Origin: Amblyomma americanum
Taxonomy: Eukaryota; Arthropoda; Arachnida; Ixodida; Ixodidae
Direction: 5' to 3'
DNA length: 64,000 bases
NCBI RefSeq assembly: GCF_052857255.1
Contig: NC_135505.1
Location: 24,700,269 to 24,764,268 of the forward strand
The notes beneath the pieces are model-generated. The model worked only from the letters and a program-made list of their open reading frames with translations, was not told where the DNA came from and did no database searches. Positions 9,916 to 21,184 of the stretch are shown here, piece by piece (position 1 is the stretch's first letter; each line of letters starts with the position of its first letter). A program made the translations under genes and the position numbers.

Positions 9916-10850
9916 AGGCGTCTTTACAGGTACTGGAGAATATCACTACAGCGGCTGCGCAGTCGCCATGTCCCCATAGGCGAGGACAAAATCCCAATCA
10001 GGCCTAGAGACGACTCCTCTGAAAAGTAATTGAAAATACGTAAGAATGGCAAAGCATGATCGAGAACCCAGGGAATACATTGTAAAGAATGATAAACTCG
10101 GACAGGCAAGTCAGAACGCCAGGCCTAAAAATTGATACCAAGATATTTAAATGTATTTTCAATAGTCTGATAAAGGGAAAGCACTTTGCAATAGGCAGTG
10201 AAGCATTCGAAGTTGTTAGACGACGCATATACTTAGGGCAAGTACTAAGTGCAGAGCAGTATTACGACGGTGAAATATGCGAATAGCAATATGTTGGAGT
10301 GCAATTGGCAGTCACTCTCAGGTCATGAATAGCAGCTTACGAGTATCTATCAGGTGCACCGCAGTCGTACCCCACCAGCACCCACCGATGGGGCGGAAAC
10401 CTGAAGGCGAATGTAAAGGTTTGAAAATAAATTGGGGAGGGCACAGCCAGCAACAGAAATAAAAATGACAGAAGCAGCTTTAAGAGAATGCGAGATAGCA
10501 CAGTGCACTAGGGAGATGTTAGAGTTAATGATATATTAACTTAAAACAAGATGAAAACATGGGAATATTTAGGGCATATAATGTCAGGAAAATATAAACG
10601 AAGGATCATGCTGGTACAGGACTAGATTATAAGACAAGGCAAACCTAGCCGGAGGTGGCAGAAAGTCCGGCGTGCGGATAAGATTGCGAAGATAGCGGGT
10701 ATAAGGTGTCTGCAGCTGCTGCCGGAGAAGCTTCATTAAAGATGAATCGAAGCGGCTTTGTTCTGCTGCAGACGTAGTTAGGCTCATCATAACGATGATG
10801 GCTTGCAGTAAAGCAAGCTGAGCAAGATGCTGAGTTGTCGCCAACTAGCC
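9916..10850 (+). pseudogene. RTE-type LINE, C-terminal ORF2 relic
   Basis: Pieces in shifting frames follow the order of the RTE ORF2 tail: LQVLENITTAA, then IKGKHFAIGSEAFEVV, IYLGQVLSA with a DGEI block, later WEYLGHIMSGKYKRRIMLVQ and the basic GKPSRRWQKVRRADKIAKIAG. YLG...I and a GRP-like RRW...DKI are the usual landmarks behind the RT of RTE elements. Many stops and frame changes are present and the RT active site is not included. The left edge abuts the gypsy integrase near 9915, so either this element or a deletion removed the gypsy 3' end. Confidence 0.72.
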
Positions 10851-11770
10851 CATGATGACCAGTGATGACCAGTGATGACCGCGATGGGGACTGATGACCT
10901 GCACATATGCAGTTCCTGAAGTGAAATGGGAGTGATCTGCGTAGTAATTATTTCTATGTAACTGGTTTACTTCCTGTAATCAGCATATATCTTATGGTAC
11001 CCGAAAAAAATTAAACTGAGAGCTTTTCCTAAAAATATCTTATCTATCCCAGCTAAAACAACCGGAACAAGCAGCGCGTTGCAAGAAGTTGAGGAAAGGA
11101 GGAAAGAAGTTGAGGAAGGATTTAAATTTGCTTAAAGATACATGCAAGTTAGGGCCCGCCATGTGCCCTTAAACTCTGCGAAAGATTAAAGGCGTGCACC
11201 TTCAGCGCAACTAATTGTGGTTTTTCTACTGTTCTAGCTTTTATTTTCGAAATAATAATCTAACAATTTTCCATGTGCACGTTTCTGCTGCTTAAATTTC
11301 TACCGCCCGTGTAATAAAGAATCAAGTGCCTCTAATAATGCATTTTGTGTTGGTGACCGTGCGCGCAGTTCAAAAATGAGTGAAAAAGATGTAACAGCAT
11401 GTTTCTGGTCCTTACTGGCAGCTCTTCGATGCTTACTGCAAACTCTAATAACTTAATTCCACCGTACCCCTGTATACATACTTTTTTTCGGTACGAACCG
11501 GCTCTAACATGAAGGTTTGATTCTGCAGGTCAATCTTTTTATTGGGTATGCTCCTGTGGGAAATCTAACACACGTGGGGTACCCTGTATCGCTCTTGATG
11601 AAATTCAGTGACCCACTTTTGGTAAGTACCACTGAATTGTCCAGGGTAAGTGGAAAAAAATGATATGAGCTTTCTTGCACCCACACGAAAAAATTATGCG
11701 TGAAATATGCATACCAACTTGGGATTTGTTGTGAGCAGAATTGTTCATTTCATCTTAAATACCTTGATGT
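10851..11770. other. Interval with a short GATGACCAGT tandem repeat, otherwise nothing recognised
   Basis: Three imperfect copies of GATGACCAGT lie at about 10854-10880. The rest is AT-rich without coding similarity or terminal repeats. Short frames such as 11504-11686 look random. Confidence 0.4.
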
Positions 11771-11774
11771 TACT

Positions 11775-13975
11775 TCATCCTCCTCATCATCAGCCTGACT
11801 GCGACCACTGCAGGGCAAAAACCTCTCCCATGTCTCTCCAATTAACCCGGTCCTTTGCGAGCTGCGCCCACCGGATGCCCGCAAACTTCTTAATCTCATC
11901 CGCCCACCTAACCTTCCGTTGCCCCCTGCTACGCTTACCTTCTCTTGGAATGCACTCCGTTACCCTTAAGGACCAGCGGTTATTTTGCCTTCGTAGTATA
12001 TGCCCTGCCCAAGCCAATTTCTTCTCTTGATTTAGACTAGGGTGTCACTAACCGCCTTCGTTCCCTCACTCACTCTGACCGCTCCGGTCTCTTAACGATA
12101 CACCTGACATTTTTCATTCCATAGTTCACGGCGTTGTCCTTGACTTAAGCTGAATCCTTTTCGCTAGCTTCCATGTTACTGCTCGTAGGTGACTGCCAGT
12201 AACGTACAGCTGTTGTACACTTTTCTCTTGAGGGATATTGGTGAACTGCAATTCATGATCTGAGATAACCTGCCATATGCGCTTCATTCCATTCTTATTC
12301 CTCGAGTTATTTACCTCTCACGATCGGAATTAGTGGTCACTACCGGCCGTAAGTACACATATTCCTTTAGCACTTGCAGCAGCTTGCTACCAATTGTGAA
12401 CTGCTATTCCCTTTCTACACTGTTGACCATTACTTTGGTTTTCTGCATGTTAATTTTTAAACCCACCGTTCTGCTCTGATGCCTAACTCATTGCTCATTC
12501 TTTGCAATTGATATCCTGAGTGGTCTAGGAATGCAATGTCATCAACGAATGGCAGATTATGTAGGTATTCTTCGTTAACTCTTATCCACACTGTTCCCAA
12601 TTAAGCTCTTGGAATACCTCCTGTAAACAGGCACTGGACAGCATTGGCCAGATAGTGTCTCCCTGCCTGACGCCCTTCTTTATCGGAATTTCATCGATGA
12701 CATTACGGAGGACTATGGTAGCTGTGCGTTGTTATAGATATCTTCCATTATTTTCACATAAATGTCTTCTACACTCCGATTCCGAAATGCCTGCATGACC
12801 ACCGAAGTTTCCACTGAGCCAAATGCTTTCTCCTAATCAATGAACGCTACATGTAAGGGTTGGCTATATTCTGCGCATTTCTCTATCACCTGATTGACAG
12901 TGTGAGTATGATCTACCGTGGAAAATTTTTCGCCTGATCATTTGGCTGATTAAACTGTAAGGTTGCCCTGACTCTATTTACCTTTGTATATACCTTGTAG
13001 GCAACTGACAGTAATCTGATCGCGATGTAATTTTTAAAGCCCTTGGCGTCTCCTTTATTCTGAATTAAGATTACGTCTGCGTTTTTCCAAGCTTCTGGTA
13101 CGGTAGAGTTCATAAACCAATGCATATACAGGGCGGCTAGTTTTTCTAGCACAATCTCCCCTCCGTCCTTCAACATATCTGCTGTTACCTGATCCTCATC
13201 AGCCGGTATTCCTTTTTGCATTGCTCTTAATGCTTCCTTTACTTCCTCTTTCGTTACTGACACGATGACGCATTGCTGTGCGCTACTGTCTTTCTCGTTA
13301 ACGTTCCTATCATACTGGCAAGTTTATCGGTTTGTGTAGAAACCTTTGGCTACTTTAACTATATTATCCATATTGCTAATGACATTGCCCTCCTTGTCTC
13401 TTAAAGTATACATCTGGTTTGTACTTATTCCTAGATTCCACTTCGCCACTTTTAGGCCGTGTGCTGTGCGATGTCAGTGCACGTTATAGATCTCCAGGTG
13501 GTCGAAATTATTCCGGAGCCCTCCACTACGGCACCTAATTCTTCCTTTCTTCTTTCACTCCCTCTCTTATCCCTTCCCTTACGGCGCGGTTCAGGTGTGC
13601 AACGATATATGAGACAGATACTGCGCCATTTCCTTTCCCAAAAAACCAATTATTATTATTATTATTAATATTATTATTATTATTATTAATATTTTAGGCT
13701 ACCTCCGTTCTTTTGAGCATGCTAACTTCTCTCCATATTAATCTTCCTTATGTGGGCTACCTTGCGCTTATTTATTAAATTGGATACCTCTGCTACATTT
13801 ATTTTTTCTCTAGGGCTAGGCGCCCTGATTCTTTCGTGTTTATTAATCACATCTTTCGTCTCACTGAACCTCACCCTCATCCCTTGTTATTGTAGTCCCG
13901 CCATCCGCCATCACTGCATTTTTCACAGGCCATTAGCAACCTCACTCAACCTCACCTCAACCTAATATTGTGATG
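11775..13975 (-). pseudogene. RTE-type LINE ORF2 relic, interrupted by a SINE
   Basis: On the minus strand, from about 13800 downward, the order is INVAEVSNLINKRKVAHIRKI, a block around GNVISNMDNIVKVAKGFYT, the RT fingers at 13263-12913 (EALRAMQKG, ADMLKDGGEIVLEKL, PEAWKNADVILIQNKGD, then LLSVAYKV), a degraded palm with FVDDIAFLD at about 12540, and the C-terminus AWAGHILRRQNNRWS with GKRSRGQRKVRWADEIKKFAG at 12017-11790. The YxDD motif reads FVDD. Several frameshifts and stops are present. A SINE sits inside at 13458-13691. The element lies back-to-back with the plus-strand RTE relic at 9916-10850 but is a separate insertion, since both include C-termini. Confidence 0.85.
13458..13691 (+). 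mobile_element. tRNA-derived SINE with (ATT)n tail inside the RTE relic
   Basis: This is the same family as the SINE at 2738-3037 but on the plus strand. It starts in the core (GTGTGCTGTGCGATGTCAG) without tRNA head, runs through GGTCGAAATTATTCCGGAG and ends in CCAATTATTATT with interrupted ATT units. The direct repeat TTTTAGGC flanks it at 13450-13457 and 13692-13699. The interrupted RTE frame continues on both sides, which confirms a secondary insertion. Confidence 0.88.
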
Positions 13976-14276
13976 TTGAGGTCAGGTGGTGAACGTAAGA
14001 AGAGATCTAGAAAATTCGAATATGACGAGTCAATTAAAGATCAATCTGCTGAGAATGGTGTGAGTGAAACATGCTAAAATGAAAATAGTGCCTTATAAAA
14101 AATAGTTATGCAACTGAGGGTTCCATATTTCATATATGCATAGTGCGCACATACTGTTCAATGTGCATAGAAATAGGACAAACTAGTATTATGTCATGAG
14201 AGCACCAAAGTTTTATTTATGCATGCCGTGCAATATCCACTCTCTTCCGGGGTTGGTCGAGGTCTGTGTACTCATA
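13976..14276. other. Interval without recognised features
   Basis: Short CCTCACTCAACCTCACCTC repeats occur at 13940-13960 at the edge of the RTE relic. The rest shows no coding or repeat structure I recognise. Confidence 0.35.
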
Positions 14277-15260
14277 TACAGGGTGTTCAAAATTAAGCTT
14301 TAACAATTTTTTTAAATAACCGAAATTAGTACAGAAGTCATTTTTCTAAATGAGTACTGCGGCCAGGTTGGCCCAAACAGTAAAAAAACTTGTTATCGTA
14401 ACATTAATATTTAGCTAAATTCAATAATTAACATTTTATCTACTGAAATAGTGTGCATGTTTATATTGAAAATGAGGCAGTAGCATTCAAAGCCTACTCT
14501 ATTGTCGACCATTTTAGTAATGCGCCTGTGTCCTGAGATATGCCCGTCTAAATGTTCAGCACTATCCGTCTAATTCAGCATGCGATATCGCTGCACTTGA
14601 CATGAAACTCCTCCCTGATGTGACGAAGATGCGTTGTGTGTGACGCTTCGACTGACAAGAATACGGATCTACAGGCGGCGGTTATAGTTTCAAGCCTTGG
14701 CCAGCAGAGTGATATTGCTGCGCTAGACCGCATGCGAAACCGAGAGCGGCACCACTTTGTGTCACCCACTAAAGAAGCAGTCGCTTAAAGAAACAGCGCT
14801 GGCCCCATGCCGGCCGAACAGTGGTTCTTTGCTTTCGCGGGCCGAGAACGATAAGTTATCACCGACGACTGCAACTCCACATTCATGTCAGGCGGAGCGT
14901 CATACGCAACAGCTGCGCTGCACCGGGGAGGAGCCCCGTGGTGAGTGCCGCAGTCCCGCATGGGTAGTTACACAGATTGGACAGCCTGAATTTTAAGACC
15001 TGCATACCTCAGGACACAGGCACCTTACTAAAATTGTATAAGACTGAATAGTCTTTGAATGTCATTGCCTCTTTGGTTTCAATATAAATATGCGGCTTAA
15101 TGTTGTAAATAAAAACTTAATTATTTAACTTAGTTAATTAGCAATGTTACTGTGAGAACTTTTCTCACTATTTCTGTTCGCCTTACCGTGCATTGTAAAA
15201 TGCTCAGGAAATACGTAAAAAGTCTAAAATAGATGTGAGAGGAAGCCCGAACCGAAATAT
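14277..15260. mobile_element. Foldback-like DNA element 1 (long inverted repeats)
   Basis: It starts TACAGGGTGTTCAAAATT behind a TA (14275-14276). About 160 bp at 14398-14560 are matched in inverted orientation by 14995-15150; landmarks are TTTATATTGAAA, a CATTCAAAG block and GCCTGTGTCCTGAG against CTCAGGACACAGGC. The outer right end has diverged or been lost, since no complementary ACACCCTGTA terminus is found. The interior resembles that of the element at 32085-33521 (GCCGGCCGAACAGTG, GGCGGAGCGTCATACGCA), so both belong to one family. No protein is encoded. Confidence 0.75.
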
Positions 15261-15814
15261 AGCTCCGCTATCTTACCTGTCAGTAAGACACCTGCGAAAG
15301 ACAAGTTAAATCGAACAGGGCTGCAGCTATCGTCAGCTGCGGCAAATATACCGAGAGCACTGTCTTGGCTCCAACCGCCAACACTTCGCCGCACTGGCAA
15401 CAGCCCAAGCAGCGCTGTTGAGCGTTCGTGGTAAGTGTGCTGACGACACGTACGCTTCGTTCAAAATTTACAACTTTCTGAATGTAGATTTAATGCCCTG
15501 GCGCACTTTTTGACAACCCAGACTACAAGAAGAGAAAGAAATTGTACGGGAGCAGAAATATGGTTCCACGGCCTCCTTCCTGACGCATGCGCCATATCGA
15601 TATTAAAACCAGGAATCTCATCGAAACGCTTCCAGTTGAAGTCTATTATTTTTCTTACTAACAACTACGGAAACATCACCTAGCAGGCACAGCGTCATTG
15701 TTATCGGAGCATGACAATCTGGTGTGTACATTGTTTAAAGCGAAAGCTCCACTTCACGAGCAGAGCTGCCAAAGCCGTTTTCTCCGTTGAAACCTGACCT
15801 TGAATTGGTTTTGT
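15261..15814. other. Interval without recognised features
   Basis: No coding similarity, inverted repeats or tandem repeats were seen here. Confidence 0.35.
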
Positions 15815-15965
15815 GAGCCTAAATGAAGTCAATAAATAAATACAAAAGAAAAGAATATAGCCACGACTTGGTTCCGAAGCCGCGGCGGCACAAACAGATC
15901 AGCTTCGCTGGCCACTGCGCGAAAGCACTATGCTATCGCCGCAGCAGGTCGCGCGTTCTGTCAAA
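15815..15965 (+). repeat. Dispersed repeat related to 25100-25260
   Basis: The stretch CCACGACTTGGTTCCGAAGC, GGCGGCAC, a GCTTCGCTGGCCACTGCG block and CTATCGCCGCAG lines up with CCACGACTGCGACTTGAAGC, GGTGGCGC, the TTTCACAGGACGCTGCG block and CTATCGCCACAG at 25147-25230, in the same orientation. The class of this repeat is unknown. Confidence 0.55.
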
Positions 15966-16022
15966 CACCAACACTCTCGCGCTGTGCATTGCACGTCGTC
16001 GTCTTCATCAAGTAATACTACT

Positions 16023-16191
16023 TTTTGAAACCTGGAAAGAATTCACCTTGGCGCAAGTAAAACCACACACACAAAGGAAAGACAAGGAGACAACGCAACC
16101 TTTTTGTGTGTGTGGTTTTACTTGCGCCAAGGTGGATTCTTTCCAAGTTTCAAAAATTCTTAACCAACTTGCCCAGCAACATGCCTTACCG
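16023..16191. mobile_element. 169-bp hairpin insertion with 13-bp target duplication
   Basis: Two 53-base arms (16023-16075 and 16103-16155) are complementary with two mismatches and enclose a 27-base loop containing GGAGACAACGCAACC. A further 36 bases follow. The whole is bounded by the direct repeat AAGTAATACTACT at 16010-16022 and 16192-16204. Such hairpin ends with a GACAACG-type loop resemble terminal pieces of Penelope-like elements in arthropod genomes; that assignment is inference. The structure and the duplication are seen directly. Confidence 0.82.
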
Positions 16192-16204
16192 AAGTAATAC
16201 TACT

Positions 16205-16940
16205 CTCGAACTAATATCGTTGGCAGACGTGCGGACGACTCAGCAAAGCAAAACCGTGAGCAAGCTAGGATAAACACATGCGTTCGCACGTCTACTTAGT
16301 TTAACTACGTTAACCCTACCAATTTTTCTCAACCTCCTCACCAAAGATTTTGTAAGAGTTTCATTCCAGACGTGTAGCTCACATCTCATGTGCACGCCTC
16401 TTTCTATTGCAGCTTCTCTTCGATCCGATGAAGACTGGTGGTTACCTGACACTGCCTGGTGCCTCAAAAGACGCCGCTGAGCTCGCGTGCTCTGTTCTAA
16501 ATGGGCAGCCTTGCTCTCTGGGGTTCTTTCTCACACTTTTGAACAGCCCTAAACAGCTGAACAAGGTAAAGGTCACGACATTCAGCCACCTGCGGCCAAT
16601 CTGGCAACCAGGGAGAAATAGCGCTTCGAAGGAAAAAGTGGTTTGCGTAACAACATGTGTCTACAGGTGCGCGGTAAAGACTTACGGCAGTTTCCAAGCA
16701 TCACCATTTCAATCTCCTAGGTTGCATTCGCCACATATACTATGAGAAAAAGAGTCAGCCAGTGACTCCGCGTTCCGCAGCGCAATGTCACTTTAGTCGT
16801 GTGCCCTGGACGCGTGATTGGGCTTTTAAATTATCAGACCGGGGGAGTTTACATCGAAAAGTATTTGCGCTTCTCTTAAGTTTCGTTGGTATCTCTTAAA
16901 TCCGTTTTCATTTTACCAAGTGTATGTTTTGCATAAGGAC
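16205..16940. other. Unassigned interval with a weak exon-like frame
   Basis: A pyrimidine tract ending TTTCTATTGCAG at 16412 precedes an open frame to about 16743, and an AAGGTAAAG-type donor lies near 16564. The encoded peptide (PMKTGGYLTLPGASKDAAEL) resembles nothing I know. Acceptor-like and donor-like strings of this quality are common by chance, so this is not called as a gene. Confidence 0.2.
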
Positions 16941-16943
16941 AAA

Positions 16944-17264
16944 CTACAGCAAGGATATGCATAAAGTATTCAGTAAAATAAAAAAACACCACAGGTAAAA
17001 GAAAGGGCAGTAATTATATATGGAGTTTCGCAGGATGTAAGCTATGCTACAGAAGGAAGACAGTGCAAGGCACTCAGAACGGGTTCTTCTTGTGAGAGGT
17101 GAGGTAACTGTCTCGCGGAGTGCTGAACGATCTGTGTATGAAGCGATGTCGTGAGGCAGTGAATTGTATAGTTTTACTGCGTTAGGAAGGGATGAGTTCT
17201 TGATAGCAGACGCTTGACCTCTTATGTGTGCTATCGGGTTATAGTGGATAAGGCAGGAGGGCAT
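16944..17264 (-). pseudogene. Possible LINE ORF2 C-terminus
   Basis: The peptide contains SAIKNSSLPNAVKLYNSLPH followed by DIASYTDRSALRETV. A run of basic/aromatic residues, then LYNSLP, then I-S-x-x-S is a common signature at the C-terminus of CR1- and I-type LINE polymerases (usually WNxLP). The upstream sequence to 17855 on the same strand shows only weak support. It could also be chance. Confidence 0.4.
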
Positions 17265-17859
17265 TCATAATGTGGTGATTTTGTGTGATATGGAATAATG
17301 TGTAAATATTAGGCATAATGCCTGGCGTAACTGACACTAAATTTACGTTTATTAGGGGCTAATTGTTCATTTGGTCACACCAAGCAGATGATTAAACCCT
17401 GACAAAACTGTATAATAAAGATATTTCTTTGTGGATAATCTTGATTCCCGGTATTTATTTTCTTGAATGGGTTTGCAAGGTCGCGATTGCAAGATTGCTG
17501 GCAGACGAACATACAGATGAGAACTAGTCACTTAGAACTTAGGTGGCTGATTAGTGCTAACTGGTTCGTTGTGTATTTGAATCCGGTTAGTGTTATCTAC
17601 AGGTGAGAGGGTACACCATAATTTGAGGTGATTTGATCTCGGAATGGATAGAAAGTCAAACCAAAAAAAATTGTCCTTCGTGGAAATAAGTTCGTTTAAA
17701 CATTTTTGCGCACGAATGCTGCATCCTTGACATACTTCTTGTCTCCTGTTTAGTTTGGCAGATGATAAAGTCGCTTTTTTATTTAGATTTAGATTATGAG
17801 CAAACTGCCTACCGTGGGAGGTGGCAGTAAAAATAAATAATTGCTTCCGGGACATATCT

Positions 17860-19430
17860 CTGGCAGAGCAACCGGGTTCTAAAGTTCGTTATATCCGAGC
17901 CTTTCCTAATGCTAACGCTTTAATAACTTCGCGAAACGGTGAGTGGGAATCAAGTCGTTCACTATTTTCCTGTAGAGATATTTTTCCACCAGTAGCAGCA
18001 TCATATTTTTTTGTAATTGCAAGCTTAATCTGCCAGTTCAAAACAAAAATTATTTCCACGATCTATCGGGCATTTAGTTCAGAAGCCCCAGCCTTTTAGT
18101 ATAGCTTTTTTCATAAAATATGACTTTTTGCACAAAATTTTTCCCATTCCTCAAGAACATCTGCCGCTAGTGTATTGCACTGAAGAGCTGATAAAGTGTC
18201 TGTCTTAAGGCATCAATATGCTGTTAGGCAGAAAACTATTTAATTTTGATGGGAACGAAAAATGACATATCAAGGGATTGTTATTTACCTATTTAATTGG
18301 AGACCGCATATTGAAATGTAATAATAATTGTAAACATTTTATTTGTAGTAAGGTTTATATACATCTCATGCACGCATAGGATGGGGGAGCACCATTGGAA
18401 AATCTCTCATAGCGACATGAGAAGGCCGCAGGGCACCAAAGAGTTCGGAAGGTAGCTTCATACGAGGTGCAAATGTGCACAAAATATTACAGGTAAAAGC
18501 CGCGAAAGTAAGGTTATGCTGTGTATAATAATCGGACAAGGTACGAGCAGCAAATAAAGAGTATGAGCACCTCAACTTGTGTACGTGGTGGAAAGTCGAA
18601 TGCCGAACTGGAATATTAATTCGAGGAATTCTTTCGGTTCCTTGGAGGGTGAACGGCTGGAAACAGAGACGGTGGCCTGGTTTACACGTGCACGGTTCAA
18701 ATATCTACACTGAAAAATTCACGAATTGTAATAGATACCTTTGTTGCCTGTTAGCGCGTTAGAGAATCAGCGAAAAACGTGTCGCTGCCCGACGTTGCTC
18801 AGGCACGACCAGTTTAGTCAAAAGTTTGTACTCGTGATACATGACCGCATATGATAAAACGTTTTTGACCGCAATTAGCCTTCCATCGCCCTTCTGGTCA
18901 TGCCGATAATGACGATGTGACACGTAATTAACATTTGGAGGAAGCACCAAATTACCACTGACGCCTTAATGAAACTACGTTTCATTAGCTAAAAAAAGCC
19001 GGCGTCAGTGTCGTCGATAAGGCTGTGAAGTTGTCCTCGCTTTACTATTACGCCTCATATGCTAAGGCAAAGGACGGGAGTGATTTACCGGCTTAACATG
19101 TTTCTAGGGGCGTCAATCGGTTGTTTCTGATTAGTTGCCGAGAAGCCAGTGGTGTAACCTCGACCAGATAGTCCAGATAGTTATTTTATTAACGCAATTA
19201 GCTATCAAAGCCGAGTCTTATAACATAACATATCTTAACAGCGCTTGTTTCTTGTCCTTTCTTCGTCTGTGTTTGCATGCTTTGGCGCTGATTCGTTTCC
19301 TAGCTTCAAACTTTGGAGGACGCTTAAGCTTCGTCTTTAAGAGTTGAGACGTGACAGCGTGTTGCAGCGTTGGCAAGGAGTGCACGGAACGCTATCGCCC
19401 GTTCGGCGCGATGCGTGGCCCATTAGACAA
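17860..19430. other. AT-rich interval, nothing recognised
   Basis: I see no repeat with a second copy in the window and no coding similarity. Short frames such as 18366-18575 look random. Confidence 0.4.
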
Positions 19431-19433
19431 TTT

Positions 19434-19645
19434 AAGGAAAGGACGCCTGTCTCACATATCTCGGTGGACACCAGAACCGGGCCGTAAGAGATGCAAAATA
19501 AAATGAAGATGGGTTTTAATGAAAGTAAATAATGCCTGTCTCACATATTTCGCTGGACACCCGTACCGCGCCGTAGGGAAGGAAAATCTCTTCTCTTACG
19601 GCGCGGTTCAGGTGACCACCAAGATGCGCCATTTTTCACTCACGG
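19434..19645. repeat. Broken SINE pieces in both orientations
   Basis: The SINE tail-proximal block, seen at 2820-2875 as TGTCTCATATATCGTTGGAC then CCGCGCCGTAAGGGAAGG, recurs at 19445-19490 and 19532-19580 in the same orientation, and once inverted at 19592-19640 (TTACGGCGCGGTTCAGGTG). The middle and right pieces form an imperfect inverted pair. This looks like repeated insertion or rearrangement of one SINE. Confidence 0.65.
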
Positions 19646-19707
19646 CCAGTCTAACTTTCAGTTTACATCCACTGGCTAGGACGCGTTTTTTTTTCAGGTT
19701 CTAAGTT

Positions 19708-19916
19708 AACAATAATTGGTTTTTGGGGAAAGGAAATGGCGCAGTATCTGTCTCATACATCGGTGGACACCTGAGCCGCGCCATAAGGGAAGGGATAAAG
19801 GAGGGAGTGAAAGAAGAAAGGAAGAAAGAGCTGCCGTAGTGGTGGACTCCGGAATAATTTCGACCACCTGGGGATCTTTAACGTGCACTGACATCGCACA
19901 GCACACGGGCACATCA
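19708..19916 (-). mobile_element. tRNA-derived SINE, same family as 2738-3037
   Basis: The core (GCACACGGGC, CAGTGCACGTTAAAGATCCC, GGTCGAAATTATTCCGGAG), the pyrimidine-rich segment and the tail-proximal CCAAAAACCAATTATTG are present on the minus strand. The (ATT)n tail is reduced to one or two units and the tRNA head is missing. No clear target duplication was found. Confidence 0.8.
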
Positions 19917-20070
19917 CGTTACCATCAAAATTTTCTTTGTGGCAGGCACGTTTCATGCTTCTTGAGTCTATCTGCAACAGTTGATTCAAGGAAAGTGGCA
20001 AGATTTTGGCTCCTTCTTAGATCCAGGGATCATATTCGAAGTCGCAGAGACCTAGGAAGAGCAAGTTATT

Positions 20071-20465
20071 AAGGCGAAAGCCTTTAATTGCTCATGCTCG
20101 CGTCCGTCCGTCCGTCCGTCCGTCCGTTACGCTCTTCAACTCGATAAGAAAAAAATATTTGTGCATGATGGGATTCGAACCACCAACGTTTCGTTCCGCA
20201 GCCGACCGTACTAACGACTTCCTGCTCATGCATATTTTTTTCCTTGTTGCCCTGCCATCGCATATGTAGTTATCGTTGTCTAGGTTGTCGTTGTTTGCAG
20301 AAAGGCGTCGAATCAGACGGATGCCTCCCAAACGCATTTAAGATTTACAAAGAACTGTGGACATAATTCACATCATAACCACACATCAGCGACACAAGCA
20401 GCAACGCTGCGCTAAAGGCTTTCGCCTCACCGCAATTTAGGGCAACAAAGTGCCCCCCTGAATTT
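20071..20465 (-). repeat. tRNA-cored dispersed repeat, copy A
   Basis: This aligns with 27651-28125 over most of its length, sharing AACCACCA, a CGTCGAATCAGACGGATGCC block and GTGCCCCCCTGAATTTTT. On the minus strand it contains a tRNA-like stretch with GGTCGGCTGCGGAACG and a box B GGTTCGAATCCC. The hairpin motif AAGGCGAAAGCCTTTA at 20071-20086 is answered by TAAAGGCTTTCGCCT at 20413-20427. A (TCCG)n run lies at 20102-20127. It is either a SINE with a tRNA core or a MITE that carries one. See the findings. Confidence 0.75.
20102..20127 (+). repeat. (GTCC)n microsatellite
   Basis: About six GTCC units sit inside the tRNA-cored repeat. The other copy has three units at 27681-27693, so the length varies between copies. 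Confidence 0.9.
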
Positions 20466-20510
20466 TTCGTCGCATTACACTGCCAGCATCAATATTTGTG
20501 GCCTTCAGGC

Positions 20511-20626
20511 CTAAAAACAACAAAACAAGTGCAAACAGATGACAACGGACACGCGAAAAGCTACATGTTAAATGCTTTTATTTCTATTTATTGCCACCTC
20601 TGTACACTTGTTTTGTTGTTTTTAGC
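20511..20626. repeat. Hairpin-forming inverted repeat, Penelope-like terminus
   Basis: TAAAAACAACAAAACAAGTG at 20511-20530 is the exact complement of 20607-20626. The roughly 75-base spacer includes GATGACAACGGACACGCG, reminiscent of the loop at 16076-16102. The arrangement matches the hairpin insertions at 16023 and near 39069, but no target duplication was seen here. Confidence 0.65.
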
Positions 20627-20639
20627 AGTTGTGAAGGTT

Positions 20640-21180
20640 CATCCTTCCTTATTTCCGAGCAGAGCACGGACCTCTCACTTTGCCTTACTGTGCATCTTGA
20701 ATCTGTTTCTGTTGTGTGTTACGGAGGTATAGTATGGAATGCTGTCTTTCCGAAATGAAAACAACAGTTGACAGTCAGCGCAGGTATTGTGCATCTATCA
20801 GTCCATCCCGTCTTCGTGCTGTTGCCATCATCATCGTTAAGCGATAAGCCCGAGTAATCGCACTTTGAAGCTAATTTCGCTTGCTTCGTTTATTTTTGTG
20901 GAGGGGGGGGGGGGGAGGTGTTCGAATTGTGTTCTGACAATTTCAACTCATCTGCACTTTTTATTAGTGCAAATATTAAAATTTAATGGTTCAATTAGCG
21001 CGTTGTGTGCCTTTCTATAGGGATGTCATCAATGTATTTATACTTATTGGCACAGAGATAAGCCTTCAGTTGACTATAGCCAGCACTGTGTTTGTTTCCT
21101 CGTCTCCTGTGCCCTTCTGGGTTACGCTGTTCGATATAGGACGCTTAACTAACTACCCCTCAAAAACGTTCTAGCAGCAC
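20640..21180. other. Interval with a poly(G) run, otherwise nothing recognised
   Basis: A run of G at about 20901-20916 is the only distinct feature. No coding similarity was seen. Confidence 0.4.
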
Positions 21181-21184
21181 AGCC

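Noticed and set aside
16407..16745. Exon-like frame with acceptor and donor strings
   Set aside because: The peptide is unfamiliar and splice-like strings of this quality are frequent by chance. It is kept only as a low-confidence note.
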